Source: Microbacterium sp. SORGH_AS_0428
GTDB lineage: Bacteria > Actinomycetota > Actinomycetes > Actinomycetales > Microbacteriaceae
Length of the DNA stretch: 64,000 bases
NCBI RefSeq assembly: GCF_031453615.1
Contig: NZ_JAVIZT010000001.1
Location: 3,236,178 to 3,300,177, forward strand
Reading direction: 5' to 3'
Below the pieces are notes generated by a model. The model saw only the letters and a program-made list of their open reading frames with translations. It was not told where the DNA came from and made no database searches. The position numbers and the translations under genes were made by a program. Positions 25,435 through 34,483 of the stretch are shown in pieces. Within the stretch, counting starts at the first letter, position 1. Each line of letters starts with the position of its first letter.

Positions 25435-28400
25435 GTGCCCACGTTGCACCGGGCGGCCCCCCTGCGCCGCCGAACATCCCGGACGCTCGCCGTCCCCGTC
25501 CTCGCGGCACTGGTCGCCGCACCACTCGTCAGCCCGTTGATCGCTCACGCCGACACCCCCACCGGTCTCATCGCGCACTACGCGCTGAACGAGACGAGCG
25601 GCACGGTGGCGGTGGACTCGTCGGGCAACGCGCGCAACGCCGCCTACGTGGGCTCGCCCACGCTGACGGGCGCGGATGGTGTGCGCCTGGACGGCTCCGA
25701 CGACTACGTGAAGCTGCCCAACGACCTGCTGCGAGGGCTGTCCTCGGTGACGGTCAGCGCCCAGGTGCTCGTGCGCTCGGAGATGAGCGGCAACCACTTC
25801 CTGTGGAACTTCGGCAACACGACGAACGGGATCGGCGACGGCTACCTGTTCGCCACCTCGACGCCGTACCGTGCCGCCGTCGGCATCGGCAACTGGAGCA
25901 CGGAGCAGGGTCCGAACAGCGGCAGCAATGTGCCCCGCGACGTGTGGAAGACCCTCACCTACACGCTGGACGACGCCACCGACACGTCGCGCATCTACCT
26001 CGACGGCGTGCAGGTCGCCGTCAACACGCAGACGACAACGAAGCCGGGTGACATCGGTCAGGGAACGACGACGGCCAACTACATCGGCCGCTCGGCGTAC
26101 AACGCCGACCGCCTGCTCGCCGGCAGCGTCCGCGACTTCCGGCTCTACGACCGCGCGCTGAGCGCGAACGAGGTGGGCGACCTGGTCTACGTCCCGCCCG
26201 TGCCGGGAGAGTCGGAGGCCGTGGATGCGGCGCTCGCCGCCCTCTCCGTGCCCAACGCCGACGACATCCGCGGCAACATCACGCTCCCTGGCTCCTCGAA
26301 GGGCCTCGACGTCTCGTGGTCGTCATCGAACCCGGGCGTCGTCGGAACGGACGGCGTCGTCACCCGCGGCTCGAGCGATCAGGCGGTGACCGTCACCGCC
26401 AGCGTCACCAAGGGCAACACCACCCGCACGCGCGACATCGCGCTGACGGTGCGCGCCGCGGTCGAGCTGGCGCCGTTCGAGGGATACACGTTCGCCTACT
26501 TCACCGGCAACTCGGTGCAGGGCGAGAACATCTACTTCGCGGCCAGCAACGGCAACAACGCGTTGTCGTGGACCGAGCTCAGCAACGGCAACTACACGCT
26601 CACCTCGAACTACGGCGAGAAGGGTCTGCGGGATCCGTTCCTCATCCGCTCTCCCGAGGGCGACACGTTCTACCTGATCGCGACCGACCTCTCGATCGGC
26701 CGCGACGGCAACTGGGACCGCTCGCAGCGCACCGGCTCGAAGTACATCGAGGTGTGGGAGTCGCACGACCTCATCACCTGGAGCGAGCAGCGCCACGTGA
26801 AGGTCTCGCCCGACACCGCCGGCAACACCTGGGCGCCCGAGGCGTACTACGACGAGTCGATCGGCGAGTACGTCGTGTTCTGGGCCTCCAAGCTCTACGC
26901 GGAGGACGACGTCAACCACACCGGCAACACCTACAACCGGATGCTGTACGCCACCACGCGCGACTTCGTCACCTTCAGTGACACCAAGATCTGGCAGGAC
27001 GACGGCCTCTCGCGCATCGACTCCACCGTCATCAAGGCCGATGGTGTCTACCACCGCTTCACGAAGGATGAGGGCGCCGGCGGCACGGGCTGCAGCGACA
27101 TCATCCAGGAGCGTTCGACCGACCTGCGCGCGCCGCTGTCGGGGTGGACGATGGAGGACTCGTGCATCGGCCGCGACGCCGGAACCGGTGCGGTCGAAGG
27201 CCCGTCGGTGTTCAAGGCGAACCCGGGAGATGTGAACGGCGAGAAGTACTACCTCTTCGTCGACGAGTACGGCGGCCGCGGGTACATCCCGCTCGCCACC
27301 GACGACATCGCCAACCCGGACTGGAAGGTGCCGGCGAACTACCGTCTGCCCGCCAGCCCTCGCCACGGCACGGTGGTGCCGGTGACGGCGGCGGAGCTCA
27401 CGGCCCTGCGCGCCAACCTGCCGCAGCCGATCACGGCCAACGAGGACGGCGAGGTCGTGCGTTATGACTTCACCGACGGCTCGGGCACCACGCTGCACGA
27501 CCGCTCGGGTGCCGGGCGCGACGCCACCATCCAGGGCGGAGCGACGTTCTCGAACGGCGCCCTGACCTTCGACGGCTCGAACGATTACGTCGATCTGCCC
27601 GACAACCTGCTGGCTGGGCTCACGGACATCACCGTCGAGACCCGCGTCAAGATCGATGCGGCGCAGCGCAACCCTTACTTCCTGTACGCCTTCGGCAACA
27701 CGGGCGGCGACGGCAAGGGCAATGGCTATCTGTTCTCGACCGGCAACGACACGTATCGTGCCGCCCTGACGACCGGCAACTGGACGGGCGAGCGCAACGC
27801 CACATCCGCATCCGCCCTGCCTCGTGGTGAATGGGCGCACCTCGTGTACACGCTGAGCGGCAACACCGCGCGGCTGTACCTCAACGGTGTGCAGGTCGCC
27901 CAAAACGACGACGTGACGGTGGACCCCGGCGACATCGGGGGAGGCCGCACGCTCGCCAACTACATCGGCAAGTCGGTCTACAACGAGGACAACCTTTTCC
28001 GCGGACAGGTGAGCGACTTCGTGCTCTACAACCGGGCGCTGTCGCCGGGTGAGGTCGTGGAGCGCTCGGGCAACACCGAGGTGCTCGGCGGCGTGAGCCT
28101 CGCCGACCCGTCGGTGCTCAAGATGGCGCCGATCGTGGATGTGGCCAACCGCACGGTGACCTTCGCGGTCAACCGCGGCACGGACCTCACCAAGCTCCGC
28201 CCCGTCTACGCGACGGCGGAGGGTGTGACCACCTCGCCCGCATCCGGGTCGGTGCGCAACCTCACCGCACCGGTGACCGTGACGCTGTCGCGGGAGGGTG
28301 CGGACAACGTCGTGTGGACGCTCAAGGCGGTCGAGGTGAAGACCCCCGTGCTGCCCGGCCTGTACGCCGATCCGAACATCGCGGTGTTCGGCGACACGTA

Positions 28401-29781
28401 CTACATCTACGCGACGAGCGACGGGGTTCCCGGATGGGGCGGCAACACGTTCTACGTCTGGAAGTCCAAGAACCTCGTGGACTGGACGCGGGCAGCCGAG
28501 CCCTTCCTGACGCTCGACGGCGCGAACGGCAACGTGCCATGGGCGACGGGCAACGCGTGGGCGCCGACGATCATCGAGAAGGGCGGCAAGTACTACTTCT
28601 ACTTCAGTGGTCACGAGCCGAACGCCAACCGCAAGATGATCGGCGTCGCGGTCGCCGACAGCCCCGAGGGCCCGTTCACGGCCCAGGAGCTGCCGATGAT
28701 CCGCAACGACGAGAGCGTCACGAGCGGGCAGGCCATCGACCCCGCAGCGTTCCACGACCCGGTCTCGGGCAAGTACTACCTGTTCTGGGGCAACGGCAGC
28801 CCGCTGTACGGCGAACTGTCGGACGACATGACCAGCATCGTGCCCGGCACGATCAAGCGGATCTCGGGCCTGCCGGAGTTCCGCGAGGGCCTGTTCATGA
28901 ACTACCGCGACGGGCTGTACCACCTGACGTACTCGATCGATGACACGGGTTCGCCGAACTATCGCGTCGGCTACGCCACGTCGACGAGTGTCGACGGACC
29001 GTGGACCTACCGCGGCATCCTGCTGCAGAAGGACACCACACAGGGCATCCTCGGCCCGGGGCACAGCTCGATCATCAACGTGCCGGGCACGGACGAGTGG
29101 TACATCGCGTACCACCGGTTCGCAATCCCGGGTGGTGACGGCACGCACCGTGAGACGACGATCGACCGCATCCAGATCGGTTCCGATGGGCTGTTCCAGC
29201 CGGTCGTTCCGACGCTCACCGGCGTGGAGCCGCGCACGGTGCTCGGCACCGGGCCCGACCCGGAGCCGAGCGAGTCGCCGTCGCCGGAGCCGAGCGGCTC
29301 GGCCTCGCCCGACCCCAGCGGTTCGCCGTCGCCGGAGCCGAGCGGGTCTACGTCGCCGCAGCCCAGCGCGTCACCCTCGGAGCAGCCGAGCGCTCCCGGT
29401 GTCTCGGTCTCGACGTCGACCGTTGAGCGCGGCGGCATCGTGAAGGTCACCGTGACGGGGCTGGCTCCCGGCGAGCAGGTCACGGCGGAGCTGCGCAGCG
29501 ATCCCATCCGGATCGCGGGCATCCCGGCGGCCGACACGACCGGCACGGTGGTGTTCGACGTGCAGATCCCCGCGGATCTGCCCGCCGGCATCCACACGAT
29601 CGTGGTGTTCGGTGCCGACGGGGCGGAGATCGCTCGTCAGTTGATCACCGTCGTCCCGGCGGGGCAGCTCGCGGCGACGGGAGCGCAGGGACCCCTGGGT
29701 GTCGCGCTCCTGGGATCGCTGCTGATCGTGGCAGGCGGCATGGCGTGGTTCCTGCGCCGTCCGCGTCGTCGGGCGGTCTGA
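25435..29781 (+). CDS. secreted, sortase-anchored multidomain glycoside hydrolase (two GH43-type domains, two LamG domains)
   Basis: Extracellular wall-attached enzyme of 1,448 residues, likely acting on arabinan/arabinoxylan-type polymers. Order: signal peptide (1-38); LamG/concanavalin-like (~44-256); atrophied Ig-like (~261-342); first five-bladed GH43-like domain (~350-656: LRDPFLIRS, TWAPEAYYDE, VEGPSVFK); second LamG (~674-879); short Ig-like linker (~884-970); second GH43 domain (~974-1269: LYADPNIAVFGDTYYIYAT, AWAPTIIEK, GQAIDPAAF, FREGLFMNY, holding the expected Asp/Asp/Glu); Pro-Ser-Glu linker (~1272-1320); Ig-like domain; sorting signal LAATG (1412-1416), hydrophobic helix, RRPRRR tail. 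GTG start after an AAAGGA ribosome site. LacI-type operators upstream suggest sugar-induced expression. Confidence 0.88.
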   Translation: MPTLHRAAPLRRRTSRTLAVPVLAALVAAPLVSPLIAHADTPTGLIAHYALNETSGTVAVDSSGNARNAAYVGSPTLTGADGVRLDGSDDYVKLPNDLLRGLSSVTVSAQVLVRSEMSGNHFLWNFGNTTNGIGDGYLFATSTPYRAAVGIGNWSTEQGPNSGSNVPRDVWKTLTYTLDDATDTSRIYLDGVQVAVNTQTTTKPGDIGQGTTTANYIGRSAYNADRLLAGSVRDFRLYDRALSANEVGDLVYVPPVPGESEAVDAALAALSVPNADDIRGNITLPGSSKGLDVSWSSSNPGVVGTDGVVTRGSSDQAVTVTASVTKGNTTRTRDIALTVRAAVELAPFEGYTFAYFTGNSVQGENIYFAASNGNNALSWTELSNGNYTLTSNYGEKGLRDPFLIRSPEGDTFYLIATDLSIGRDGNWDRSQRTGSKYIEVWESHDLITWSEQRHVKVSPDTAGNTWAPEAYYDESIGEYVVFWASKLYAEDDVNHTGNTYNRMLYATTRDFVTFSDTKIWQDDGLSRIDSTVIKADGVYHRFTKDEGAGGTGCSDIIQERSTDLRAPLSGWTMEDSCIGRDAGTGAVEGPSVFKANPGDVNGEKYYLFVDEYGGRGYIPLATDDIANPDWKVPANYRLPASPRHGTVVPVTAAELTALRANLPQPITANEDGEVVRYDFTDGSGTTLHDRSGAGRDATIQGGATFSNGALTFDGSNDYVDLPDNLLAGLTDITVETRVKIDAAQRNPYFLYAFGNTGGDGKGNGYLFSTGNDTYRAALTTGNWTGERNATSASALPRGEWAHLVYTLSGNTARLYLNGVQVAQNDDVTVDPGDIGGGRTLANYIGKSVYNEDNLFRGQVSDFVLYNRALSPGEVVERSGNTEVLGGVSLADPSVLKMAPIVDVANRTVTFAVNRGTDLTKLRPVYATAEGVTTSPASGSVRNLTAPVTVTLSREGADNVVWTLKAVEVKTPVLPGLYADPNIAVFGDTYYIYATSDGVPGWGGNTFYVWKSKNLVDWTRAAEPFLTLDGANGNVPWATGNAWAPTIIEKGGKYYFYFSGHEPNANRKMIGVAVADSPEGPFTAQELPMIRNDESVTSGQAIDPAAFHDPVSGKYYLFWGNGSPLYGELSDDMTSIVPGTIKRISGLPEFREGLFMNYRDGLYHLTYSIDDTGSPNYRVGYATSTSVDGPWTYRGILLQKDTTQGILGPGHSSIINVPGTDEWYIAYHRFAIPGGDGTHRETTIDRIQIGSDGLFQPVVPTLTGVEPRTVLGTGPDPEPSESPSPEPSGSASPDPSGSPSPEPSGSTSPQPSASPSEQPSAPGVSVSTSTVERGGIVKVTVTGLAPGEQVTAELRSDPIRIAGIPAADTTGTVVFDVQIPADLPAGIHTIVVFGADGAEIARQLITVVPAGQLAATGAQGPLGVALLGSLLIVAGGMAWFLRRPRRRAV

Positions 29782-29800
29782 TCGCTCGCTGAACAATCGG

Positions 29801-29840
29801 GGCCGGCACGGTATGCCTTTCGAGGCATATCGTGCCGGCC
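29801..29840. terminator. strong hairpin, bidirectional terminator
   Basis: 17-bp stem (29801-29817 with 29824-29840, one G-U pair: GGCCGGCACGGTATGCC and its complement) around the loop TTTCGA, 20 bp after the glycosidase stop. There is no long T run. It sits between two converging genes and can serve both. Confidence 0.75.
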
Positions 29841-29908
29841 TCCGGCTGCTTCAAATCCGTAGGGAGCGGTGCCGATCTCCCTCGGGTCGCGGGGATGAGT
29901 GTTTATGG

Positions 29909-31327
29909 TCAGTTCTCGCGATTGAGAATTCTGACCAGGTCGTCTCGTATCCTCCCCGCTACAACGAGACCGACCTCAAGAGTGCTGAGCAAATCCGACC
30001 ATGTCTCGCCTGGCGTGGTTTCGATGGCCAGGACTGGACGTACGGGGGTGTGCTGCAGCCGCAATCTGTGTGCATACATGAGTACCTGCCCTAAGCCCAG
30101 CCTCATCTGCAGCTCTAGATTCTCAGACGTTGCCGACTTTACCTCGACAACGTAAACGGTCCCGTCCGGCCCTCGCAGAGCCAGATCGAATGCTGCCGAC
30201 CCAGCCCCAGGGCTCAGTACATCGAGGCCCAGTGCCTGCCCGGCAGCAGCTGCCTCGTTCTGAATTCGCGCGTGGCTGCGTACGGCTCGCTCCAGGGCGT
30301 TGTACTCCCCGACTTCGTAGCCATCGGGCAGTGATACAAGTGTGCCTTCATCGGCCTGCCTGTAGTCAAGGAACTGTCCGTCTCGCAGGCGGTCGTCGTC
30401 CTCTGATGCATCGGGAACAACGACGTCTTCGTCGTCCTGATCGAGAAGGATTCCGTACACAACTTGCCATGCCCTGACCTGGACGGCAGGCCACGAACCA
30501 AGGAGTTTCCTCGCGGTCGCGGCGCTAGGTCGGCCATCTCGCCCGACTTGCCATCGGTCGTATTCTGCGACTGATGGCGCGTGCCCGATGTCTCGCCAGC
30601 AATCCACGACTGCCCTGTTTGCGGACGCAGCGTCGAACTCCTTCGATGGCCCACTGTGCCCGTTCGAGCTCAGCCCAGCGGCCGAAACTGCTCCGATCCA
30701 CGAGCTGAATCGAAGGATATACGCTTGCACGCCGGGGCGTCTTCTCCCGTCGGTGAAGAAGGGCTCGGCGCTGAGATAGTTCCGATAGGCATTCGTCGTT
30801 AAAGCTGTCTTAGAGTCGGATGCTGCGTCTCTCAGGCTCTGCAGCATCTCTGGCTTTGTGAAGCGTTTACTCGCTGACCGCGGAAGCCTCGTGAGAACTT
30901 TCCACTCGGGAAGCTCTCGCTCGAGATAGCGCTGAACGGCACCCTCCGTGAGGCCGACCGTGAGGGAAGTCTCGGCCAGGCTCCGAGTTCGCAAGAACGC
31001 TGCCCGAATGTCTGCGCCGAGCATGTTTACCTGACGCAGTTCGCGGAGGCGAGTTGTCTCCGACAGTGAACGAGGCTGAATCCCGCGGGCTTTGAGACGT
31101 TGACGAACACCCTCTCTGGTGATGCCGGCTATGGCAGCAACTTGCTCTAGCGTCAAGTACTCCTGCTGGTACTTTCGGAGCCAGTCATCATCAGTCGCAT
31201 CATTGGGATCGCTGAGCATTCCGTCTCCCACGTCCGTGAACTGATTGGTCTGCGTTGACACTTCATCCGTCACGACTGTGAGAGTAGCGGCTGGCGATGG
31301 GGGCAGCATGCATCCGGCGCACTGCAT
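29909..31327 (-). CDS. HTH protein with HNH-repeat-like segment and C-terminal PD-(D/E)XK-like domain
   Basis: Candidate DNA-targeting or defence protein of 472 residues, unrecognised as a whole. Residues ~50-85: LTLEQVAAIAGITREGVRQRLKARGI, a sigma-70-type HTH, then a second HTH-like part (SLAETSLTVGLTEGAVQRYL). Residues ~236-290 (VVDCWRDIGHAPSVAEYDRW, PSAATARKLLGSWPAVQ) resemble the DNA-binding repeats of homing HNH proteins. The C-terminus shows Asp381 in AFDLAL, Glu395-x-Lys397 in VYVVEVKSAT and Gln414, the nuclease-fold pattern. Alternative start at 31219 (MLSDPNDATDDDWL). Lower GC than its neighbours and next to decayed mobile DNA, so probably acquired. No modification gene is adjacent. 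Confidence 0.6.
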   Translation of the reverse strand: MQCAGCMLPPSPAATLTVVTDEVSTQTNQFTDVGDGMLSDPNDATDDDWLRKYQQEYLTLEQVAAIAGITREGVRQRLKARGIQPRSLSETTRLRELRQVNMLGADIRAAFLRTRSLAETSLTVGLTEGAVQRYLERELPEWKVLTRLPRSASKRFTKPEMLQSLRDAASDSKTALTTNAYRNYLSAEPFFTDGRRRPGVQAYILRFSSWIGAVSAAGLSSNGHSGPSKEFDAASANRAVVDCWRDIGHAPSVAEYDRWQVGRDGRPSAATARKLLGSWPAVQVRAWQVVYGILLDQDDEDVVVPDASEDDDRLRDGQFLDYRQADEGTLVSLPDGYEVGEYNALERAVRSHARIQNEAAAAGQALGLDVLSPGAGSAAFDLALRGPDGTVYVVEVKSATSENLELQMRLGLGQVLMYAHRLRLQHTPVRPVLAIETTPGETWSDLLSTLEVGLVVAGRIRDDLVRILNREN

Positions 31328-31452
31328 AATCGTGGTCTTGTTATGCGGTCGCGGGAGTTATGCCCGGATGGCAGACACCGACGTAGGTCGCGACGTGCTT
31401 CACCTCGCCGTTCTCGCCCGTCGCGCCTAGGACGAGGTCAGGCGGAGTCGTC

Positions 31453-31530
31453 TCTGTGCGGCGGCTGTGGATAACTCCAGCGCGGGGGCATGCCTCCCGT
31501 TCAGGATGCTGCGCATGTCACCGTCATCCG
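31453..31530 (+). repeat. 78-bp leader/start repeat of cpaF allele 1
   Basis: This 78-bp block is identical to 36134-36211. It covers the leader and first codons of both cpaF copies, including a perfect DnaA-box-like TTATCCACA (reverse strand, 31466-31474). Beyond it the two alleles drop to roughly 90% identity. Identity starts abruptly at 31453. Confidence 0.85.
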
Positions 31531-32014
31531 GTCTTCGCGATGCGATGCCCGCCGAGGCAACGCTCGCCGAGCGGGTGCGGGCGCGTCTGCGTGCCGACGG
31601 CGTCGACCCCACGAGGGATCCCGAGGCGGGGGAGCGGTTGGCTCGCGCCGAGGTGCGCCGACACAACGATGCGGCGCTCGCGAGGGGCGCGGCAACTCTC
31701 GACGACGAAGACGCATCCGTCCGTGGTGTGATCGCGACCGTCGCCGGCTACGGACCTCTCCAGCCCTTCCTCTACGACCCGGAGGTCGAGGAGGTCTGGA
31801 TCAACGCACCCGATCGGGTGTTCGTGGCTCGCGAGGGTCGCTCTGAGCGCACCAGCGTCGTGCTCACCGAGGCCCAGGTGAGGGAGCTCGTCGAGCGCAT
31901 GCTGCACGCGACGGGACGACGTGTCGATCTGAGTCAGCCGTTCGTCGACGCGTCGCTTCCTGACGGCAGCCGGCTGCACGTGGTTGTGCGCTAACCGCCA
32001 GCAGGCGATCTCGC

Positions 32015-32560
32015 CTAGGAAGCCTTCCGCCGCCAGGGTGCTTCGCTGGCTGGCTTGACGGACGCCTCTCGCTCCTTCAGCACGTCGTCTGCGGTGACCG
32101 CGCCGACGAGACCTCTCATCAACCAGATCAGCCTGATCGAACCGTGAACCAGCAAGAGGATGGCCAGCTCGAAGAACCACGGCGCTAGGGCCGAGACGTC
32201 AGCGATGGTGAGGAGCGCCGAGACGAGCGAGAGCCCGGCAGCCGTGAACCCAGAGGCGATCGTCGAGGTCCAGTTCTGCGCGAGAGCGCGGCCACCGACG
32301 AGACGGAACTGCCGGAACTTCGGAGATGAGCCGGACAGGCCGAAGACGACGACCACTCCGGCAAATCCCGCGACGATCGATGCAGCGCCCACGAAGCCGA
32401 GGTAGATCGACGTTGAGAGTGCCGGGTCCGCGTTGATCATGCCGGTCCAGATGTTTGGGATCCATCCGAACGCCGAAGGGACGGCCTGGATCAAGACCAC
32501 GACCAGCAGGGCGAGGTTCACAGACCAAGGGTGGTCCTGCGGACTCATGCTGGAACTCAT
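32015..32560 (-). CDS. four-helix membrane protein of the cassette
   Basis: 181 residues with four predicted membrane helices, at about 14-34 (VNLALLVVVLIQAVPSAFGW), 53-74, 98-118 and 127-147, and a charged C-terminal tail (VLKEREASVKPASEAPWRRKAS). No family recognised. The ATG is one base after the stop of the upstream gene (TGA-C-ATG), so translation is coupled. In a two-gene cassette with a soluble partner, such a protein could be a membrane-damaging effector or a sensor anchor, but that is inference. Confidence 0.6.
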   Translation of the reverse strand: MSSSMSPQDHPWSVNLALLVVVLIQAVPSAFGWIPNIWTGMINADPALSTSIYLGFVGAASIVAGFAGVVVVFGLSGSSPKFRQFRLVGGRALAQNWTSTIASGFTAAGLSLVSALLTIADVSALAPWFFELAILLLVHGSIRLIWLMRGLVGAVTADDVLKEREASVKPASEAPWRRKAS

Positions 32561-32561
32561 G

Positions 32562-33473
32562 TCACCCCCGTGGCTCGATGTATTCCCTGAATCTACGGAT
32601 GGCCTGCGACATCGCTCCCAGGATGGCGTACGCCGTGGGTTCCTCGTCTTCGGACCCGCCGACTTCTTCGGACAGACTAATCCGGTCGAGCGTGAAATCC
32701 ACGTGATCCTTCACATAACCATCGTCCTGTGGCTGCATCAGCGTTGCGCTCGCATGCGATCCCGGCACGGTCCGGACAAACTCAGCCACGGCGTCCGCAA
32801 GGTGCTGTGCGCCGACCCCGTCGGGCCGGGCGTTCCCGTAGCTGACGATCATCTCTACCGAGACTCCGCCTGCTCCCGTGTCCTGCACGGCTTGCATGGC
32901 CCGGACAACATCGCTCGTAGGATCCGCGTCGTCCAAGACATCGGCGCCGACCTTCAGATGCAGCTTGGTCGCGCCGATCGCGGAGTTCAGGCGCGCCAAT
33001 TGATCGCGCCGCGCGTAGGGGCGAAGTTCCAGGCGGGTCTCTTCGAACTCAAGTCCGGCGACCGCAGTGAGCCAGCTCGATATGGCCGTGAAACTCGGGC
33101 CGCCTGGTGTGCGGAGAATTGCGACGAAAGGCGTCCCCGTTATCCGGACCACGTATGCGGGTTCAATGAGTGCGCCAACCACACCGGTGGACGCGAGCGA
33201 CGTGTGTTCGCCGTCGAGATCGCGAATATCCGGCCAGTCCATCCCTGGCCGCAGCTTGCCCAGGTAGAGGTAACGGACCTGGCGGGTGGGCTCGTCTCGA
33301 ACCTCACCCTCGTACTTCCGCTGGCGGATCTCGTGTCGGAGCTCCTCGACTTCCATGCCAGCGATCATGTCGAAGAGGTCGTCCCACGCCTCCGCGGTGT
33401 ACTCCTGGACTGACTCGTCCTGCGCAACCTCGATCAGCTCGAAGAAGTGGACGGTGCGTGTCTTGCCTGCCAT
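32562..33473 (-). CDS. soluble hypothetical protein of the cassette
   Basis: 303 residues from the ATG at 33473 (MAGKTRTVHFFELIEV); an in-frame extension to 33542 runs into the cassette end and lacks coding character. The N-terminal VHFFEL beginning and general layout recall DUF6731-type proteins, but weakly. There are alternating strands and helices, an acidic C-terminus (SEEVGGSEDEEP) and no membrane helix or catalytic motif that I recognise. First gene of the cassette; the direct repeats CCGGATT..CCGGATT at 33489-33506 lie in its leader. Probably functions with the membrane protein translated right after it. Confidence 0.55.
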   Translation of the reverse strand: MAGKTRTVHFFELIEVAQDESVQEYTAEAWDDLFDMIAGMEVEELRHEIRQRKYEGEVRDEPTRQVRYLYLGKLRPGMDWPDIRDLDGEHTSLASTGVVGALIEPAYVVRITGTPFVAILRTPGGPSFTAISSWLTAVAGLEFEETRLELRPYARRDQLARLNSAIGATKLHLKVGADVLDDADPTSDVVRAMQAVQDTGAGGVSVEMIVSYGNARPDGVGAQHLADAVAEFVRTVPGSHASATLMQPQDDGYVKDHVDFTLDRISLSEEVGGSEDEEPTAYAILGAMSQAIRRFREYIEPRG

Positions 33474-34004
33474 GACTGCTGTTCCCCCCGGATTTACTAC
33501 CGGATTATTGCAGCGAAGCGCCCTCAACCCGTCGCTCGACACATCACGTCGTGATCGGCGGAATCACGCGCAAGCACTGGGCCGTCAACATCCGCGAGTT
33601 CTTGCCGCGCTATCGTCGGCTCGCCCAACTAGTCGCCACCGGCACGCTGCCGCCCCAGGTCGCCGAACGGCTGAGTCGGGCGATGCGCCACGGCGACAGC
33701 ATCCTGGTGTCGGGTGCGACGCACGCGGGTAAGACGACGATCCTGGCGGCGCTCATCGCCGAGTGCGCACCGAGTCAGCGGATCGTCACGGTCGAGGAGA
33801 CGTTCGAGCTCGCCGTCGACGCCCACGACCTCGTCGCCCTCCAAGGGCGGCAGCCGAGTCTCGAGGGCACGGGCGAGGTCACGCTACGACGACTCGTGAA
33901 GGAAGCGCTCCGGATGCGGCCCGACCGCCTCATCGTCGGGGAGGTGCGTGACGCGGAGGCGCTCGATCTGCTCCTCGCGCTCAACACCGGAGTGCCTGAT
34001 TATC

Positions 34005-34483
34005 AAATTCCCCTATCTGGACACCGCTGTTGACGTCCGCGCCTTCTGCGACACGCCGCGACACGCCGAACACGGTTATCCCCAGGTCAGAATCTAAATA
34101 TGGGCGCTTGGGAGACGGGGCTGTTCGAATGCAACTTCGAAACCCGCGGAAATCAGGGGTTTCTTAGAGTCCCGGGCGTGTCGTGCCTGTGGATGAAGCG
34201 GTGGACAACCTGTGTTGTATCTGGGGAGAGCGTCGCAAAAATGACACGGATGTAACTACTACCCCTTGTGGTGCTATCCCATGTCTGTACCCATATGTAG
34301 TATTGAGCCGAGGACAACAGCAAGGAGCCCCGAAACCGCGGGGTAAGCCGGGCGGGGTTCGGGGCTCTACACCTATCTTGGCCGATGGGGTGTGTAGAGA
34401 CTCTAACACTGCAGGGGTCACCAGGCGCCAGTGCCACGGTGGCCCACCGGCTGTACCGACGCAGTCCGGATTGGAAAGAAGAG
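34005..34483. other. noncoding stretch after cpaF remnant, DnaA-box-like sites and hairpin
   Basis: No convincing gene. It is clearly less GC-rich than the flanks. DnaA-box-like words: TTATCCCCA at 34077-34085, TGTGGATGA at 34189-34197 and GGTGGACAA at 34199-34207 (the last two on the reverse strand). A long hairpin lies at 34325-34367. It could be the leader of the small genes downstream or a remnant of a phage/plasmid replication or immunity region. Confidence 0.4.
34325..34367. terminator. hairpin, terminator or attenuator upstream of small genes
   Basis: Ten-base arms GAGCCCCGAA (34325-34334) and TTCGGGGCTC (34358-34367) enclose a G/C-rich loop that can extend the pairing. No T run follows. 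It is 117 bp before the YjzC-like gene. Confidence 0.5.

Larger units (their letters stand above)
31982..33549. mobile_element. 1.57-kb two-gene cassette inserted in cpaF allele
   Basis: The insert is defined by comparison with the intact cpaF: homology stops after CACGT at 31977-31981 and resumes at CACGT 33545-33549, so a 5-bp target duplication is likely. It contains two minus-strand genes, one base apart, and their promoter, with nothing else. No transposase and no convincing terminal inverted repeats were seen (only a loose GTG-CG similarity of the ends). It may be a passenger-only element or a cassette moved in trans. Confidence 0.65.
31515..33996 (+). pseudogene. second cpaF/tadA allele, interrupted and 3'-truncated
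   Basis: Remnant of a type IV/Tad secretion ATPase closely similar to the intact gene at 36196. Codons for residues 1 to about 156 (MSPSSGLRDAMPAEATLAER to SRLHVV) occupy 31515-31981. A 1,568-bp cassette follows. The gene then resumes at 33545 (HVVIGGITRKHWAVNIREF) and continues through Walker A GATHAGKT and Walker B LIVGEVRD to LALNTGVP at about 33996, where homology stops. The last ~70 residues are lost. Many differences from the intact copy are synonymous, so it decayed recently and originated as a functional allele from another lineage or an old duplication. Confidence 0.85.

Noticed and set aside
26323..29148. 941-codon open frame on the minus strand opposite the GH43 enzyme
   Set aside because: Long antisense frames are expected in GC-rich DNA; its translation is rich in Arg, Val, Asp and His without domains, while the plus strand encodes clear GH43 and LamG motifs.
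31982..33549. insertion sequence with transposase
   Set aside because: The two cassette genes show no DDE or Tyr/Ser recombinase motifs and no terminal inverted repeats, so I call it a cassette of unknown mobility.
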